Origin: an uncultured Rhodospirillales bacterium
GTDB taxonomy: Bacteria > Pseudomonadota > Alphaproteobacteria > Acetobacterales > Acetobacteraceae
Assembly (NCBI GenBank): GCA_903845065.1
Contig: CAIMWH010000139.1
Coordinates: 1-54,480, forward strand
Length of the DNA stretch: 54,480 nucleotides
Reading direction: 5' to 3'
Below are positions 24,545 to 32,871 of this stretch, one piece after another. The position numbers and the translations under genes were made by a program. The notes beneath the pieces were generated by a model. It searched no databases. It was not told where the DNA came from and was given only the letters and a program-made list of their open reading frames with translations. Every line of letters starts with the position of its first letter. Within the stretch, counting starts at the first letter, position 1.

Positions 24545-25069
24545 TCAGAGCTTGAACCCTCGCCGGCGCAATTCCTCGAGGTTCTTGCCCAGCGCGTCCT
24601 TCGCCACCTCCTGCCCCCAGGCCGAGCCGAGCTCGAACATCTGCTGCGAAATAGCCACCTGATTGGCGAGCAGCTTGCGCCCGAGATCGCCCCGATAGAA
24701 CGCCTGCAACCCGTGCAGATCCTCCACCGAGAAGCGCGCGGCATAGACCTCGGCGATCATCCCGGTGAGTTCCGGCAACCGCTGGACGAACTCCGGCATC
24801 AGGATTTCATCCACCACCCGCGCCGCCGCTTCGGCCTGCGCCGGATTGGTCTGGGTGAGTGCGCGCACCATCTGCTGGGAGAGCGTCGGCAGTATGCCGC
24901 GCATCTGCGCGGTGATGCCGAGTTGCTCGACCAGGTCCCGCGCCACGCCGCGCGACTCCTCGCTCGCCCCCGGCAGCGAGGCGCCGCCGGTCTGGGCCGC
25001 CGCCGGCATCGCCAGCAACAGCAGCACGGGCACGATCCGCCCCAGCGTAATCCAGGTCCATCCACGCAT
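24545..25069 (-). CDS. DUF2059 domain protein, secreted
   Basis: A 174-residue exported protein. From the ATG at 25069 (with AAAGG upstream; a GTG at 25093 is less likely) a signal peptide runs to about residue 26 (LLAMPAAAQ). The mature part is helical, and the C-terminal region VYAARFSVEDLHGLQAFYRG with LGRKLLANQ is the DUF2059 hallmark. The function of this family is not established. Its stop overlaps the possible CTG start of the acyl-CoA synthetase. It is divergent from the CheZ-like gene across a 133-bp gap in which I see no clear element. Confidence 0.82.
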   Translation of the reverse strand: MRGWTWITLGRIVPVLLLLAMPAAAQTGGASLPGASEESRGVARDLVEQLGITAQMRGILPTLSQQMVRALTQTNPAQAEAAARVVDEILMPEFVQRLPELTGMIAEVYAARFSVEDLHGLQAFYRGDLGRKLLANQVAISQQMFELGSAWGQEVAKDALGKNLEELRRRGFKL

Positions 25070-25202
25070 GACGCTGCCTTTCGATGCCTTCACCGCGCCA
25101 GACTCACCCGGATCATCCCCCCGCGCAATCCATCCCGCTCCGCGCTTTACCGGCGGTTAGTCATTGCGGGCCTATCACCCCCAGGCCAGACCGGGAGCGC
25201 CA

Positions 25203-25799
25203 ATGACCGCCGCAGCCGTTGACAGCGCCCTCGCGCAAACCATCCAGGATGCCGTGCGCGCCGCCACGGCCGAGCAGTTCACCTCGCTGCATCGCCTGGT
25301 CGATCGCCGCATCGCCGAACTCAGCACCGAGGTGCATGGCGCCGTCCAACTGCTGGACTACAGCGAGGCCAACCTCTCCGGCCAGATCGCCCGCGTGCAT
25401 GAACAAATCGCTAGCGTGGTCGCCGCCCCCAGCCAGGAGGCGCGCAACAGCGGCCTGGAGCTGGAAGCCATCATTCAGGTGACCGAAACTGCCGCCAACC
25501 GCATCATGGAGGCCGCCGAAGCCATCGATGACTGGGTGCGCAGCGGCGCCAGCAGCAGCGAGGGGCTGGCCGCCGTCAATGAGCGCATCAACGCCATTTT
25601 TGAGGCCTGCGCCTTCCAGGACCTCACCAGCCAGCGCGTCCGCCGCGCCATCGAGCATCTGGAGAAGGTGGAGCGCATGCTCGGCGGCATGATCCAGGGC
25701 GAAGCCGCGCACACGCCCGCCGAACCGCCACCCTTCGTGCATCACCCCTCCCGCGGGGCGGACCTCGCGCAGGACGCGATTGACCGCCTGCTGGGATGA
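25203..25799 (+). CDS. CheZ-like protein phosphatase family protein
   Basis: A 198-residue, almost wholly helical protein. The region EACAFQDLTSQRVRRAIEHLEKVERML (given in part) is the conserved CheZ catalytic-helix pattern with the Asp-Leu-Thr-x-Gln active-site order, where the Gln activates water to remove phosphate from a CheY-type receiver. The start is the ATG at 25203 after GGGAGCG. The usual C-terminal CheY-binding tail is not evident. No chemotaxis or flagellar gene is in the window, so this looks like an orphan acting on a distant response regulator. Confidence 0.8.
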   Translation: MTAAAVDSALAQTIQDAVRAATAEQFTSLHRLVDRRIAELSTEVHGAVQLLDYSEANLSGQIARVHEQIASVVAAPSQEARNSGLELEAIIQVTETAANRIMEAAEAIDDWVRSGASSSEGLAAVNERINAIFEACAFQDLTSQRVRRAIEHLEKVERMLGGMIQGEAAHTPAEPPPFVHHPSRGADLAQDAIDRLLG

Positions 25800-25806
25800 C
25801 GCCCGA

Positions 25807-26463
25807 CTATTTGCAGGATTCGGGATCGGTGCCGAACACCATCCGGCGCGCGCCGTCGTTGAAGCAGCCGTTCTGCCAGATGCCAGTGTAGACACCGGAC
25901 TTCTCGGTCAGCGTGCCCTGCCCATTGGGCCGGCCGTCCTGCAAAAGCCCCTCGTATTTGCGGCCGTCCGACAGCGCCAGCACGCCCTTGCCGGTCATCG
26001 CATCGTCCTTGAACGCGCCCTCGTAGCGATCGCCGGTGGGGGTGGTCAGCACCCCGGTGCCGGTCTTGCGGCCGAACTTCCAGGTACCCTCGTAGCGCAC
26101 CCCGGAATCGGTCAGCACGCCCTTGCCGTCGAAATCATCGTCCTTGAACTCGCCCTCGTAGGTGGAGGTGGGCGAAAGCGTGTAGACGCCGCGCCCGTTC
26201 AGGCGGCCATCATGCATCTCGCCCTCATAGCGCTGCTCACCGGCGGGGGATTTCCACACCAGCACGCCCTTGCCCTCGGCGTGCTTGTTGACGCACGCAC
26301 CGGACCAGCGCGCCGTCTCGTCCGGCCCGGGCGTGCGGTTCCACACGAAGCAGTTGTTCCCCACCGGCGTCCAGCCAGGCTGCCCGACGGCGGCGAGCGG
26401 GGTTTGCGCCCCCGCCGCCACTGGCAGCGCCAGCAACACCAGGGCCAGCAGGGCGCGCCTCAC
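25807..26463 (-). CDS. MORN repeat protein, secreted
   Basis: A 218-residue protein: signal peptide (about residues 1-20, ending AAGAQ), a short Cys-containing N-terminal region and then about six MORN repeats such as YEGEMHDGRLNGRGVY, YEGEFKDDDFDGKGVL, YEGTWKFGRKTGTGVL, YEGAFKDDAMTGKGVL and YEGLLQDGRPNGQGTL. MORN repeats mediate lipid or protein contacts; a specific role is unknown. The start is the GTG at 26463, overlapping the hydrolase stop (GTGA), so the genes are coupled. Longer in-frame sequence upstream is a shadow of that hydrolase. Confidence 0.82.
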   Translation of the reverse strand: MRRALLALVLLALPVAAGAQTPLAAVGQPGWTPVGNNCFVWNRTPGPDETARWSGACVNKHAEGKGVLVWKSPAGEQRYEGEMHDGRLNGRGVYTLSPTSTYEGEFKDDDFDGKGVLTDSGVRYEGTWKFGRKTGTGVLTTPTGDRYEGAFKDDAMTGKGVLALSDGRKYEGLLQDGRPNGQGTLTEKSGVYTGIWQNGCFNDGARRMVFGTDPESCK

Positions 26464-27464
26464 GCGAACAACGCCTTGATGGCAGCCACGTCGACTTCGG
26501 CGATCGAGCCCGGGGCCCATTTCGGCGCCCGGTCCTTGTCGACCAGCATGGCGCGCACGCCCTCGTGGAACTCGTGGTGCACCGAAACCTTGCGCGTCAA
26601 CGCCAGTTCCATCGCCAGCGCGCCGCGCAGGCTGAGCTTCGCCCCGCGCCGCATCGCCTCGAAGGACCACAGCACCGCGGACGGCGAACCATGATGCAGC
26701 GCATGCAGCGTCTCGTGCGCCCAATCCGTCCCCTCGGCGTGCAGCGCGGCCTCGATCGCCGCCACGCTGTCCTGCCCGAAGCAACGATCGATCGCCGCTC
26801 GATGCGGCGCCAGGCTGAACGCCGGCAGCCCCCGCGCCCGCGCCGCCACCGCCGCCGGACCATCCTCGGCGATCGCGTCGGCCAGCGTGGCGATCTCGGC
26901 CTTGGGGATGAAATGAGTCGCGATGCCGGCATGCACCGCATCGGCCCCATTCAGCCGCGCCCCGGTCAGCCCGAGATACATGCCGAGCGCGCCGGGCAGG
27001 CGCGGCAGCATGTAGGTTGCGCCCACATCAGGGAACAGCGCGATGCCGGTCTCGGGCATGGCGAACAGGCTGGCTTCCGAGGTCACCCGCATATCGCCAT
27101 GCACGGAAAGCCCGATCCCGCCGCCCATGCACACGCCATCGATGATGGAGATATAGGCCTTGGGAAACTCGTCGATCATGGCGTTGAGCGCGTATTCGGT
27201 GGCGAAGAACTCCTCCACCCGGGCATGCTCGCCGGCCATCGCGAAAGCTCGGATCGCCCGGATATCGCCGCCCGCGCAGAACGCCCGGCCACCGGCACCT
27301 TCCACCACCACGGCATGCACCGACGGATCATCGCGCCATTCGGTGAGCGCCTCCGTCATGGCATGCAGCATCGGCGTGTCGAGCGCGTTGAGCGACTTCG
27401 GCCGGTTGAGCAGCAGATGGCCGATGCGGCCGCGCCGCGTGGCGATGATCGAAGATTCGGACAT
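26460..27464 (-). CDS. 3-hydroxyisobutyryl-CoA hydrolase (enoyl-CoA hydratase/isomerase family)
   Basis: A 334-residue crotonase-superfamily enzyme with the longer layout of 3-hydroxyisobutyryl-CoA hydrolase of valine breakdown. The first oxyanion motif is AFCAGGDIRAIRAFA and the second is GVCMGGGIGLSVHGDMRV; MPETGIALFPDVGATYMLPRL has the hydrolase-type Glu/Asp arrangement. The C-terminal extension ends with HHEFHEGVRAMLVDKDRAPKW, also typical. The start is the ATG at 27464; a TTG two codons upstream is less likely. No other valine pathway gene is adjacent. Confidence 0.9.
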   Translation of the reverse strand: MSESSIIATRRGRIGHLLLNRPKSLNALDTPMLHAMTEALTEWRDDPSVHAVVVEGAGGRAFCAGGDIRAIRAFAMAGEHARVEEFFATEYALNAMIDEFPKAYISIIDGVCMGGGIGLSVHGDMRVTSEASLFAMPETGIALFPDVGATYMLPRLPGALGMYLGLTGARLNGADAVHAGIATHFIPKAEIATLADAIAEDGPAAVAARARGLPAFSLAPHRAAIDRCFGQDSVAAIEAALHAEGTDWAHETLHALHHGSPSAVLWSFEAMRRGAKLSLRGALAMELALTRKVSVHHEFHEGVRAMLVDKDRAPKWAPGSIAEVDVAAIKALFA

Positions 27465-27508
27465 GGACAATCCCGTGTTTCGGCGTTGAGTTCGGCGATA
27501 TAGCGCTG

Positions 27509-28270
27509 CTACCGCTTGCGCGCGAGGGCCACCACCTGGCGCAGGTCATCCAGCGACACCGCGCCCGGCAGCAGTTGATCGCCGATCACATACGCCGGCG
27601 TTCCCTGGATACTCAGCATATGCGCCAGCTTGAGGTTGTCATCCAGCCGCGCCTGGATTGTCGGGTCCGCCATGTCGCGCAGCATCCGCTCCCAGTCGAG
27701 CCCCAGCCGCCCGCTGGCCGCCTTCACCACATCGAGGTCGATCTGCGCCGTGCCGGTCATCATCGCCTCGCGCATCCGCAGATAGGCACCCTGCCGGGCC
27801 GCCGCCAGCACCGCGCGCGCACCCACCGCGCTGCCCGGGCCGAGGATGGGGATGTCCTTATAGACCACGCGAACGCGCGGATCGCTTTTCAGCAGGTCCG
27901 CCACCACCGGCAGCATCTTGCGGCAGTACGGGCAGCGCACGTCGTAGAACTCCACCAGCGTGACATCCCCGTTCGGGTTGCCCGCCATCGGATCGCCCGG
28001 ATTATGCGTCAGCTTGTCCCCAAGCCCGGCGATCGCCGCGCGGGACGCACCGTTCTCCCGCTCGCTCTCGGCCGCCTGCAACGCCATGATAGCATCGCGC
28101 AGGATGGTCGGGTCGCGCGTCAGCGCATCGCGCACGATCTCCACGATCTCGCGCCGCTGCGTCTCGCTGAACGCACTGCGCGCCGGCGGAATGGAGGATG
28201 AATTCTGCGCGAGCGCGGGCAGTGCCAGGGCGAGCAGCATCACGGTGAGCGACAGCAGACGGCGCATCAT
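27509..28270 (-). CDS. DsbA family thiol:disulfide oxidoreductase, periplasmic
   Basis: A 253-residue periplasmic thioredoxin-fold protein. The signal peptide covers about residues 1-21 (LALALPALAQ). A helical N-terminal region (about 35-90) resembles the oligomerisation segment of ScsC/BcfH-type proteins. The active site is CPYC at 113-116 in YDVRCPYCRKM, and the cis-proline loop is GTPAYVIG. Function: disulfide isomerase or oxidase for exported proteins. It follows the BepA-like protease gene by 36 bp, suggesting a shared envelope quality-control role. Confidence 0.88.
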   Translation of the reverse strand: MMRRLLSLTVMLLALALPALAQNSSSIPPARSAFSETQRREIVEIVRDALTRDPTILRDAIMALQAAESERENGASRAAIAGLGDKLTHNPGDPMAGNPNGDVTLVEFYDVRCPYCRKMLPVVADLLKSDPRVRVVYKDIPILGPGSAVGARAVLAAARQGAYLRMREAMMTGTAQIDLDVVKAASGRLGLDWERMLRDMADPTIQARLDDNLKLAHMLSIQGTPAYVIGDQLLPGAVSLDDLRQVVALARKR

Positions 28271-28306
28271 GCGGGGGACATCCTTTTCCTCGGCGCGTTC
28301 TATAAC

Positions 28307-29689
28307 CTAGAACCCGCTGCGATTCTCTTTCTTCACGGCATTGCTGATATCGCCCGCCCGCTGCCGCGCCACCCCCGGCGGCAACTGCGTCTCGGCCCGC
28401 GCCGCCAGCCCGCGCGCGGTACGGACATTGCCGTTCGCCAGCGCCTCCTCGGCCAGCGCGAGGTTGGCCTGGCCGATATTGCCGAGCTTGCCCCACGCCA
28501 CGCCGAGTGACCGCCAACCCTCCGCGTTGTCCTTTTCGCGGTCCAGCGCCGGCTGGAGTTCCTGGATCGCCGGGCGCAGCAGCAGCGGATCGCCGGTTTC
28601 CACCATCGCGTGGGCCAGCCCGATGCGAAGCTGCGGCTCGTCCGGCACCAGGCGCACCGCCTCGCGATACGGCGCGATGGCCTCCCGCACCCGGCCGTTC
28701 TCGAACAGCACCTGGCCCTTGAGCTCATACAGCCACGGATTGGCCTTCTGCTCCGCCAGCAGCCCGTCGATGATCACCAGCGCCGGCGCCAACTGCCCCA
28801 ACCGATACAGCGCGATCGCCCGGGCATAGCGCGCCGGCGCCGAGGTATCGCTCTCCTTCACCGCCCGCAGCGTGTCCGAACTCGGGTTGAGAAACCCCTG
28901 CAGCTTCGCCCGCACCATGGCGAACCCGGTCTCGAACGACGGCGGCAGCTTGTTGTTGCTGTAGGGGCTGGTGTCCACATGCTGCTGCACGAAGGCGATG
29001 CGCTCACGGGTGAGGGGATGGGTGCGCAGGTACGGGTCCTGCAACCCGCTCGCCAGCACCTCCTGGCCCTCCAGGTGGCGGAACAGTTCCAGCAGGCCGC
29101 GCGAGGACCAATGGTTGGCGTCCAGGAACCCCACCGCCGCCTGATCGGCCGAACGCTCCATCCCGCGGGTGAATGACAGGAAATTGCGCTGCGCCATCTC
29201 CTGCGCCCCAAGCCCGGCGCCGATGCCGCTGCCGTTGCGGCTCGCCACCCCGGCCGCCGCCCCCACCAGCATGGCGGCGATACTCTCGATCATCGCCTCC
29301 CGCAGCGCCTCCGGCAGCCGCGAGAGGTGCCCGCCGGAGATGTGGCCGGTCTCATGCGCCAGCACCCCGACCAGTTCCTCCGCCGAGTCGGCCTTCATGA
29401 TCAGGCCGGTATGGACGAAGAGCAGGTTGCCGCTGCTGACGAACGAGTTTATGGCGTTGTCGCGAATGAGCACGATGCGCACCAGATTGGGGTCCACCCC
29501 GGCCGCGCGGAACAAGGGGTTGGCATAGGTGCGCAACAGCGTCTCGGTCTCGGCATCGCGGATGAGCATCAAGCGAGGCCCGGCTGACGCGGACGGCGCC
29601 TGTGCCCGCGCCGATGTGCTACACAACGTGGCGACAAGAACGACAGGCGCGAGGATGAGCGATAAAATGCGGATGAGCGGGCGCTTCAT
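28307..29689 (-). CDS. M48 family metalloprotease with TPR domain (BepA-like)
   Basis: A 460-residue periplasmic zinc protease like BepA (YfgC), which checks outer-membrane protein and LPS-transporter assembly. The signal peptide spans about residues 1-30. The zinc motif is HETGH (112-116), with the third ligand in GMERSADQAAVGFL. FVHTGLI and LLFVHTG precede it, as in the family. TPR-type repeats fill about 300-455. The ATG at 29689 begins a good signal peptide. It overlaps the divergent gene's candidate start within the sequence CATG, leaving no gap. Confidence 0.88.
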   Translation of the reverse strand: MKRPLIRILSLILAPVVLVATLCSTSARAQAPSASAGPRLMLIRDAETETLLRTYANPLFRAAGVDPNLVRIVLIRDNAINSFVSSGNLLFVHTGLIMKADSAEELVGVLAHETGHISGGHLSRLPEALREAMIESIAAMLVGAAAGVASRNGSGIGAGLGAQEMAQRNFLSFTRGMERSADQAAVGFLDANHWSSRGLLELFRHLEGQEVLASGLQDPYLRTHPLTRERIAFVQQHVDTSPYSNNKLPPSFETGFAMVRAKLQGFLNPSSDTLRAVKESDTSAPARYARAIALYRLGQLAPALVIIDGLLAEQKANPWLYELKGQVLFENGRVREAIAPYREAVRLVPDEPQLRIGLAHAMVETGDPLLLRPAIQELQPALDREKDNAEGWRSLGVAWGKLGNIGQANLALAEEALANGNVRTARGLAARAETQLPPGVARQRAGDISNAVKKENRSGF

Positions 29690-31076
29690 GGCGCGCAGAA
29701 TAGCCAACCCGACGCTCGCCGTCGCCCTCAGTTTAAGCCTGCTCACCTCGGGCTGTACAACCGTCTCCGGCCTGTTCGGCGGCGACAAGGTGACCGAGGG
29801 CACGCCGGGCTTCATCACCGGCTTCTTCGGCGCCGTGGTCTCCGATGAGCCGCAGGCCACCCTCGCCGGCCGCCAGGTGCTGTCCGCCGGCGGCAACGCG
29901 GCGGACGCCGCGGCCGCCATCGCCCTCACCCTCACCGTCACCCTGCCCTCCAAGGCGAGCCTCGGGGCCGGTGGCGCCTGCCTGGTGCAGAACGGCGACA
30001 AGGGCGCGCGCGGCGTGCCGGATGCGGTGGTGTTCCTCTCGCCCGCACCGGCCAGCAGCGCGGGCGCCGATCGCCCCGCCGCGGCCCCCATGCTGGCGCG
30101 CGGCCTGTTCCTGCTCAATGCCCGCTACGGCCGCACCCGCTTCGAGACCCTGCTTGGCGGTGCCGAGCAGATGGCCCGCGAAGGCACCCCGGCCAGCCGC
30201 GCACTCCTGCGAGACCTCGCGGTCGTCGCCGGCCCGCTGTCGGCCGATCCCGGCGCGCGTGCCGTCTTCTTCCCCGGCGGCCAGCAGATTGCCGAAGGCG
30301 CCCGCCTCGTCCAGCCCGAACTCGCCGCGCTCTACGGTCAGCTCCGCCGCGCCGGCGTGGGTGACCTCTACCTCGGCACCATCGCCCAGCAGCTTGTCGC
30401 CGGTTCGCCCCAGGTGGGCGCCGGCCTCACCGCCGCTGACCTGCGCGCCGCCCTGCCCCGCGTGACCCCGGCATTGCTGCTGGATGGGCCGAACGACGCC
30501 ACCGTTGCCTTCCTGCCTGACAGCGTCGATGGCGGCCTCGCCGCCGCGGCGGCCTATCGCGTGCTGGCCAAGAACCCGTCCGACATCGCCGGCGCCAAAT
30601 CGAGCGCCCTGGCCGCCGCCGCCGCCGCTCGTGGCACGGCCAGCCTGCCGCAGTTGCCCGCCAGCACCAGCTTCGCCGTGCTGGACCGCGAGGGCAACGC
30701 CGTCACCTGCGCCATCACCATGGGCAACCTGTTCGGCACCGGCCGCATGGCACCGGGCACCGGCATGATGCTCGCCGCCTCGCCCGCCTGGCTGCCGCCG
30801 CCGCTGCTCAGCGCCGGCATGGTCACCAATCGCCGCTCCAGCGCGGTGCGCGTGGTGGCCGGCGGCTCGGGCCAGGAGAACGCCCCCCTCGCCGTCGCCC
30901 AGGCACTGGCCAGTTCCCTCGCCGACACCGGCCGCGTCGCCCGGATCGACCCCACCGCCACGCCCGATCCCGGCCGCGCCAACATCATCGCCTGCAACGG
31001 CACCGTGACATCGCCCGAATCCTGTGGCTGGGCGACCGACCCGCGCGGCTTCGGCTACGCCACCGGCAGCAACTGA
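29688..31076 (+). CDS. Gamma-glutamyltransferase-like lipoprotein, probably degenerate
   Basis: A 462-residue protein. A lipoprotein signal (SLSLLTSGC, Cys at about residue 23) points to membrane anchoring. ATLAGRQVLSAGGNAADAAAAIALTLTV resembles the N-terminal GGT motif (quoted in part: LSAGGNAADAA). Later LDREGNAVTCAITMGNLFGT and PGTGMML match the GGT small subunit. The family nucleophile motif TTHxS is replaced by STSFA, so the Thr is Ser and the His is lost. It is also about 100 residues short. Starts at 29655, 29667 and 29673 are possible; 29688 gives the neatest signal peptide. Catalytic activity is doubtful. Confidence 0.78.
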   Translation: MARRIANPTLAVALSLSLLTSGCTTVSGLFGGDKVTEGTPGFITGFFGAVVSDEPQATLAGRQVLSAGGNAADAAAAIALTLTVTLPSKASLGAGGACLVQNGDKGARGVPDAVVFLSPAPASSAGADRPAAAPMLARGLFLLNARYGRTRFETLLGGAEQMAREGTPASRALLRDLAVVAGPLSADPGARAVFFPGGQQIAEGARLVQPELAALYGQLRRAGVGDLYLGTIAQQLVAGSPQVGAGLTAADLRAALPRVTPALLLDGPNDATVAFLPDSVDGGLAAAAAYRVLAKNPSDIAGAKSSALAAAAAARGTASLPQLPASTSFAVLDREGNAVTCAITMGNLFGTGRMAPGTGMMLAASPAWLPPPLLSAGMVTNRRSSAVRVVAGGSGQENAPLAVAQALASSLADTGRVARIDPTATPDPGRANIIACNGTVTSPESCGWATDPRGFGYATGSN

Positions 31077-31077
31077 A

Positions 31078-32235
31078 GTGCTGAAAACCGGACGCGGGGC
31101 AGCCGCCCCGCCGTTCATCGTGATGGACGTGATCAGCGCCGCCAACGCCCGGCAGGCCGCCCTGCCGCCGGGCGCGCCGCACGTCATCCGCATGGAGGTC
31201 GGCCAGCCCGGCACCGGGGCTCCGGCCGGCGCAGTGGCCGCCGTGCAGCGCGCCCTCGCCGCCGGCGGCTCCCTCGGCTACACCGAGGCCCTCGGAATCC
31301 CCAGCCTGCGCGCCCGCATCGCCCGGCACTACGGCGATTGGTACAATGCCGACATTCCCGCCAGCCGCGTCGCCGTCACCGTCGGCGCGTCCGGCGCCTT
31401 CCCCCTCGCCTTCCTCGCCGCGTTCGATCCCGGGGACCGCGTGGCGATGGCAGCGCCCTTCTACCCGCCCTACGTCAACATCCTCACCGCGCTCGGCATC
31501 ACCCCGGTGATACTGCAGGCCGGCATCGAAACCCGCTTCCAGCCCACGGTCGCCATGCTGGAACGCCTCTCCCCCCGCCCCGACGGCCTCATCGTCGCCT
31601 CGCCGTGCAACCCGGCCGGCACCATGCTGCACCCGGACGAACTCGCCGAGATCGCCGCCTGGTGCCACGCCAACGGCGTCCGCCTCATCAGCGACGAAAT
31701 CTACCACGGCCTCAACTATGACGCCCCGCTGGCCACCGCCGCCAAGCTCAGCCCCTCGGCCATCGTGGTGAACAGCTTCTCGAAATACTTCTCCATGACC
31801 GGCTGGCGCATCGGCTGGCTGGTCCTGCCCGATGACCTGGTACGCCCGGTGGAATGCCTCGCGCAGAACATGTTCATCAGCGCGCCCCATATCGCCCAGG
31901 TCGCCGCCGAAGCCGCGTTCGCCTGCGGGCCCGAACTTGACGCCAACATCGCCCGCTACCGCCGCGCGCGGGACCTGCTGCTGGCCAGGCTCCCCGCCGC
32001 CGGCTTCCCCCGCCTGTCCCCCTCCGAGGGCGCCTTCTACCTCTACGCCGACGTATCCGACCGCACCAATGACAGCCGCGAATTCTGCGCCCACATGCTG
32101 GCCGAAGCCGGCGTGGCCGCCTCGCCGGGAGTGGATTTCGACCGCGAGCGCGGGCACCATTTCGTGCGGTTCAGCTACTGCGGCCCCGAGGCCGACATGG
32201 CGGAGGCAGCGGAGCGGCTCGCGGGGTGGCGCTGA
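31078..32235 (+). CDS. Pyridoxal phosphate-dependent aminotransferase (class I/II)
   Basis: A 385-residue fold-type I aminotransferase. MEVGQPGTGAP, LGYTEALGIPSLRARIARHYG, SPCNPAGTMLHPDEL and LISDEIYHGL are standard, and the PLP-binding Lys is in VNSFSKYFSMTGWRIGW. Arg in FVRFSYC binds the substrate carboxylate. The likely start is the GTG at 31078, two bases after the GGT-like stop; an ATG at 31123 would remove conserved PPFIVMDV residues. It may be an aspartate or aromatic aminotransferase. Substrate not determined. Confidence 0.9.
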   Translation: MLKTGRGAAAPPFIVMDVISAANARQAALPPGAPHVIRMEVGQPGTGAPAGAVAAVQRALAAGGSLGYTEALGIPSLRARIARHYGDWYNADIPASRVAVTVGASGAFPLAFLAAFDPGDRVAMAAPFYPPYVNILTALGITPVILQAGIETRFQPTVAMLERLSPRPDGLIVASPCNPAGTMLHPDELAEIAAWCHANGVRLISDEIYHGLNYDAPLATAAKLSPSAIVVNSFSKYFSMTGWRIGWLVLPDDLVRPVECLAQNMFISAPHIAQVAAEAAFACGPELDANIARYRRARDLLLARLPAAGFPRLSPSEGAFYLYADVSDRTNDSREFCAHMLAEAGVAASPGVDFDRERGHHFVRFSYCGPEADMAEAAERLAGWR

Positions 32236-32255
32236 GGCTTTCGCAGCCGTAGCCC

Positions 32256-32627
32256 TCAGAACGCCACCCCCGCCACGTGCCACAGCACGCCGGCGGGATC
32301 GAAAATGAACCCCACCCGCTTCCCCCACGGCTGCATCGCCGGCGCCCTGGGCGGCTTCACCCCGAACTCCGCCGCCAGATCAACCGCCTCCACCCGTGCC
32401 CACCAGGCATCGAGATCACGCACCAGCATTTGCAGCATGAAGTTCTCCGCCAGCGCCTGCACGTAGAAATCCTGCAGGATGAAGCTGAAACTCCCCTGCT
32501 TGAGGATCGCCAACTCCGTCTCCTCGTGCGTGACCGAGAAACCAAGCGCGGCATAGAACCGCTTGGAGAGCGCGAGATCGCGCGCCGGCACGAACGGCCG
32601 CAAGGCGAGAACCTGATCGGGAATCAC
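32256..32627 (-). CDS. VOC family protein (glyoxalase/bleomycin-resistance fold)
   Basis: A 123-residue single-domain VOC protein. The start is the GTG at 32627, six bases after AGGAG; an upstream GTG at 32690 lacks a ribosome site. VLALRPFVPARDLALSKRFY and LGFSVTHEETELAILKQG form the first beta-alpha-beta unit, and the end GFIFDPAGVLWHVAG has the conserved metal-region pattern. Candidate metal ligands are few. Such proteins can be glyoxalases, dioxygenases or antibiotic-binding proteins. It is convergent with the aminotransferase (20-bp gap). Confidence 0.82.
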   Translation of the reverse strand: MIPDQVLALRPFVPARDLALSKRFYAALGFSVTHEETELAILKQGSFSFILQDFYVQALAENFMLQMLVRDLDAWWARVEAVDLAAEFGVKPPRAPAMQPWGKRVGFIFDPAGVLWHVAGVAF

Positions 32628-32786
32628 GTTGAACTCCTGATGAACCGGGGACAGCCCGGCGATCCTGATGGAAATTCCGCGCCGCGTCACCTCGTGCGAC
32701 CGCGCCCGTCAGGAAATTTTACACTCGCCGTGCACCTCGATGCCATCGAAATGAAAGCGCGTTGAATAATGAGCATTTTTTGCGGC

Positions 32787-32800
32787 GGCATGAAAATTGC
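32787..32800 (+). promoter_or_regulatory. Candidate sigma-54 (-24/-12) promoter
   Basis: GGCATGAAAATTGC has the invariant GG (-24) and GC (-12) separated by exactly 10 bases and the TTGC core, matching TGGCAC-N5-TTGC. The predicted start is near 32811, about 60 nt before the PEP-CTERM start at 32872. The region is markedly AT-rich compared with the rest of the window. PEP-CTERM genes in some species are known to depend on RpoN with the PrsK/PrsR system. Confidence 0.6.
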
Positions 32801-32803
32801 GAA

Positions 32804-32820
32804 TCCCCTGAACGAGGGGA
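32804..32820. other. Short inverted repeat at the predicted sigma-54 start point
   Basis: TCCCCT and AGGGGA pair perfectly around a 5-nt GAACG loop. It overlaps the predicted transcription start of the PEP-CTERM gene and could form a 5' stabilising hairpin in the leader or be a protein-binding site. No T tract follows, and both flanking genes point away, so it is not a terminator. Confidence 0.5.
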
Positions 32821-32871
32821 GATTTATTAATTTATACCCCGATATTTTGTTCCAGAATTGGGATTTAATTG

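Noticed and set aside
25900-26260. Repeated DNA in the MORN gene as a tandem repeat array or CRISPR
   Set aside because: The periodicity is explained by MORN protein repeats; the DNA units are diverged and there are no identical spacer-separated repeats.
32804-32820. Hairpin as a terminator
   Set aside because: Flanking genes are divergent and there is no T tract; it lies at the predicted sigma-54 start.
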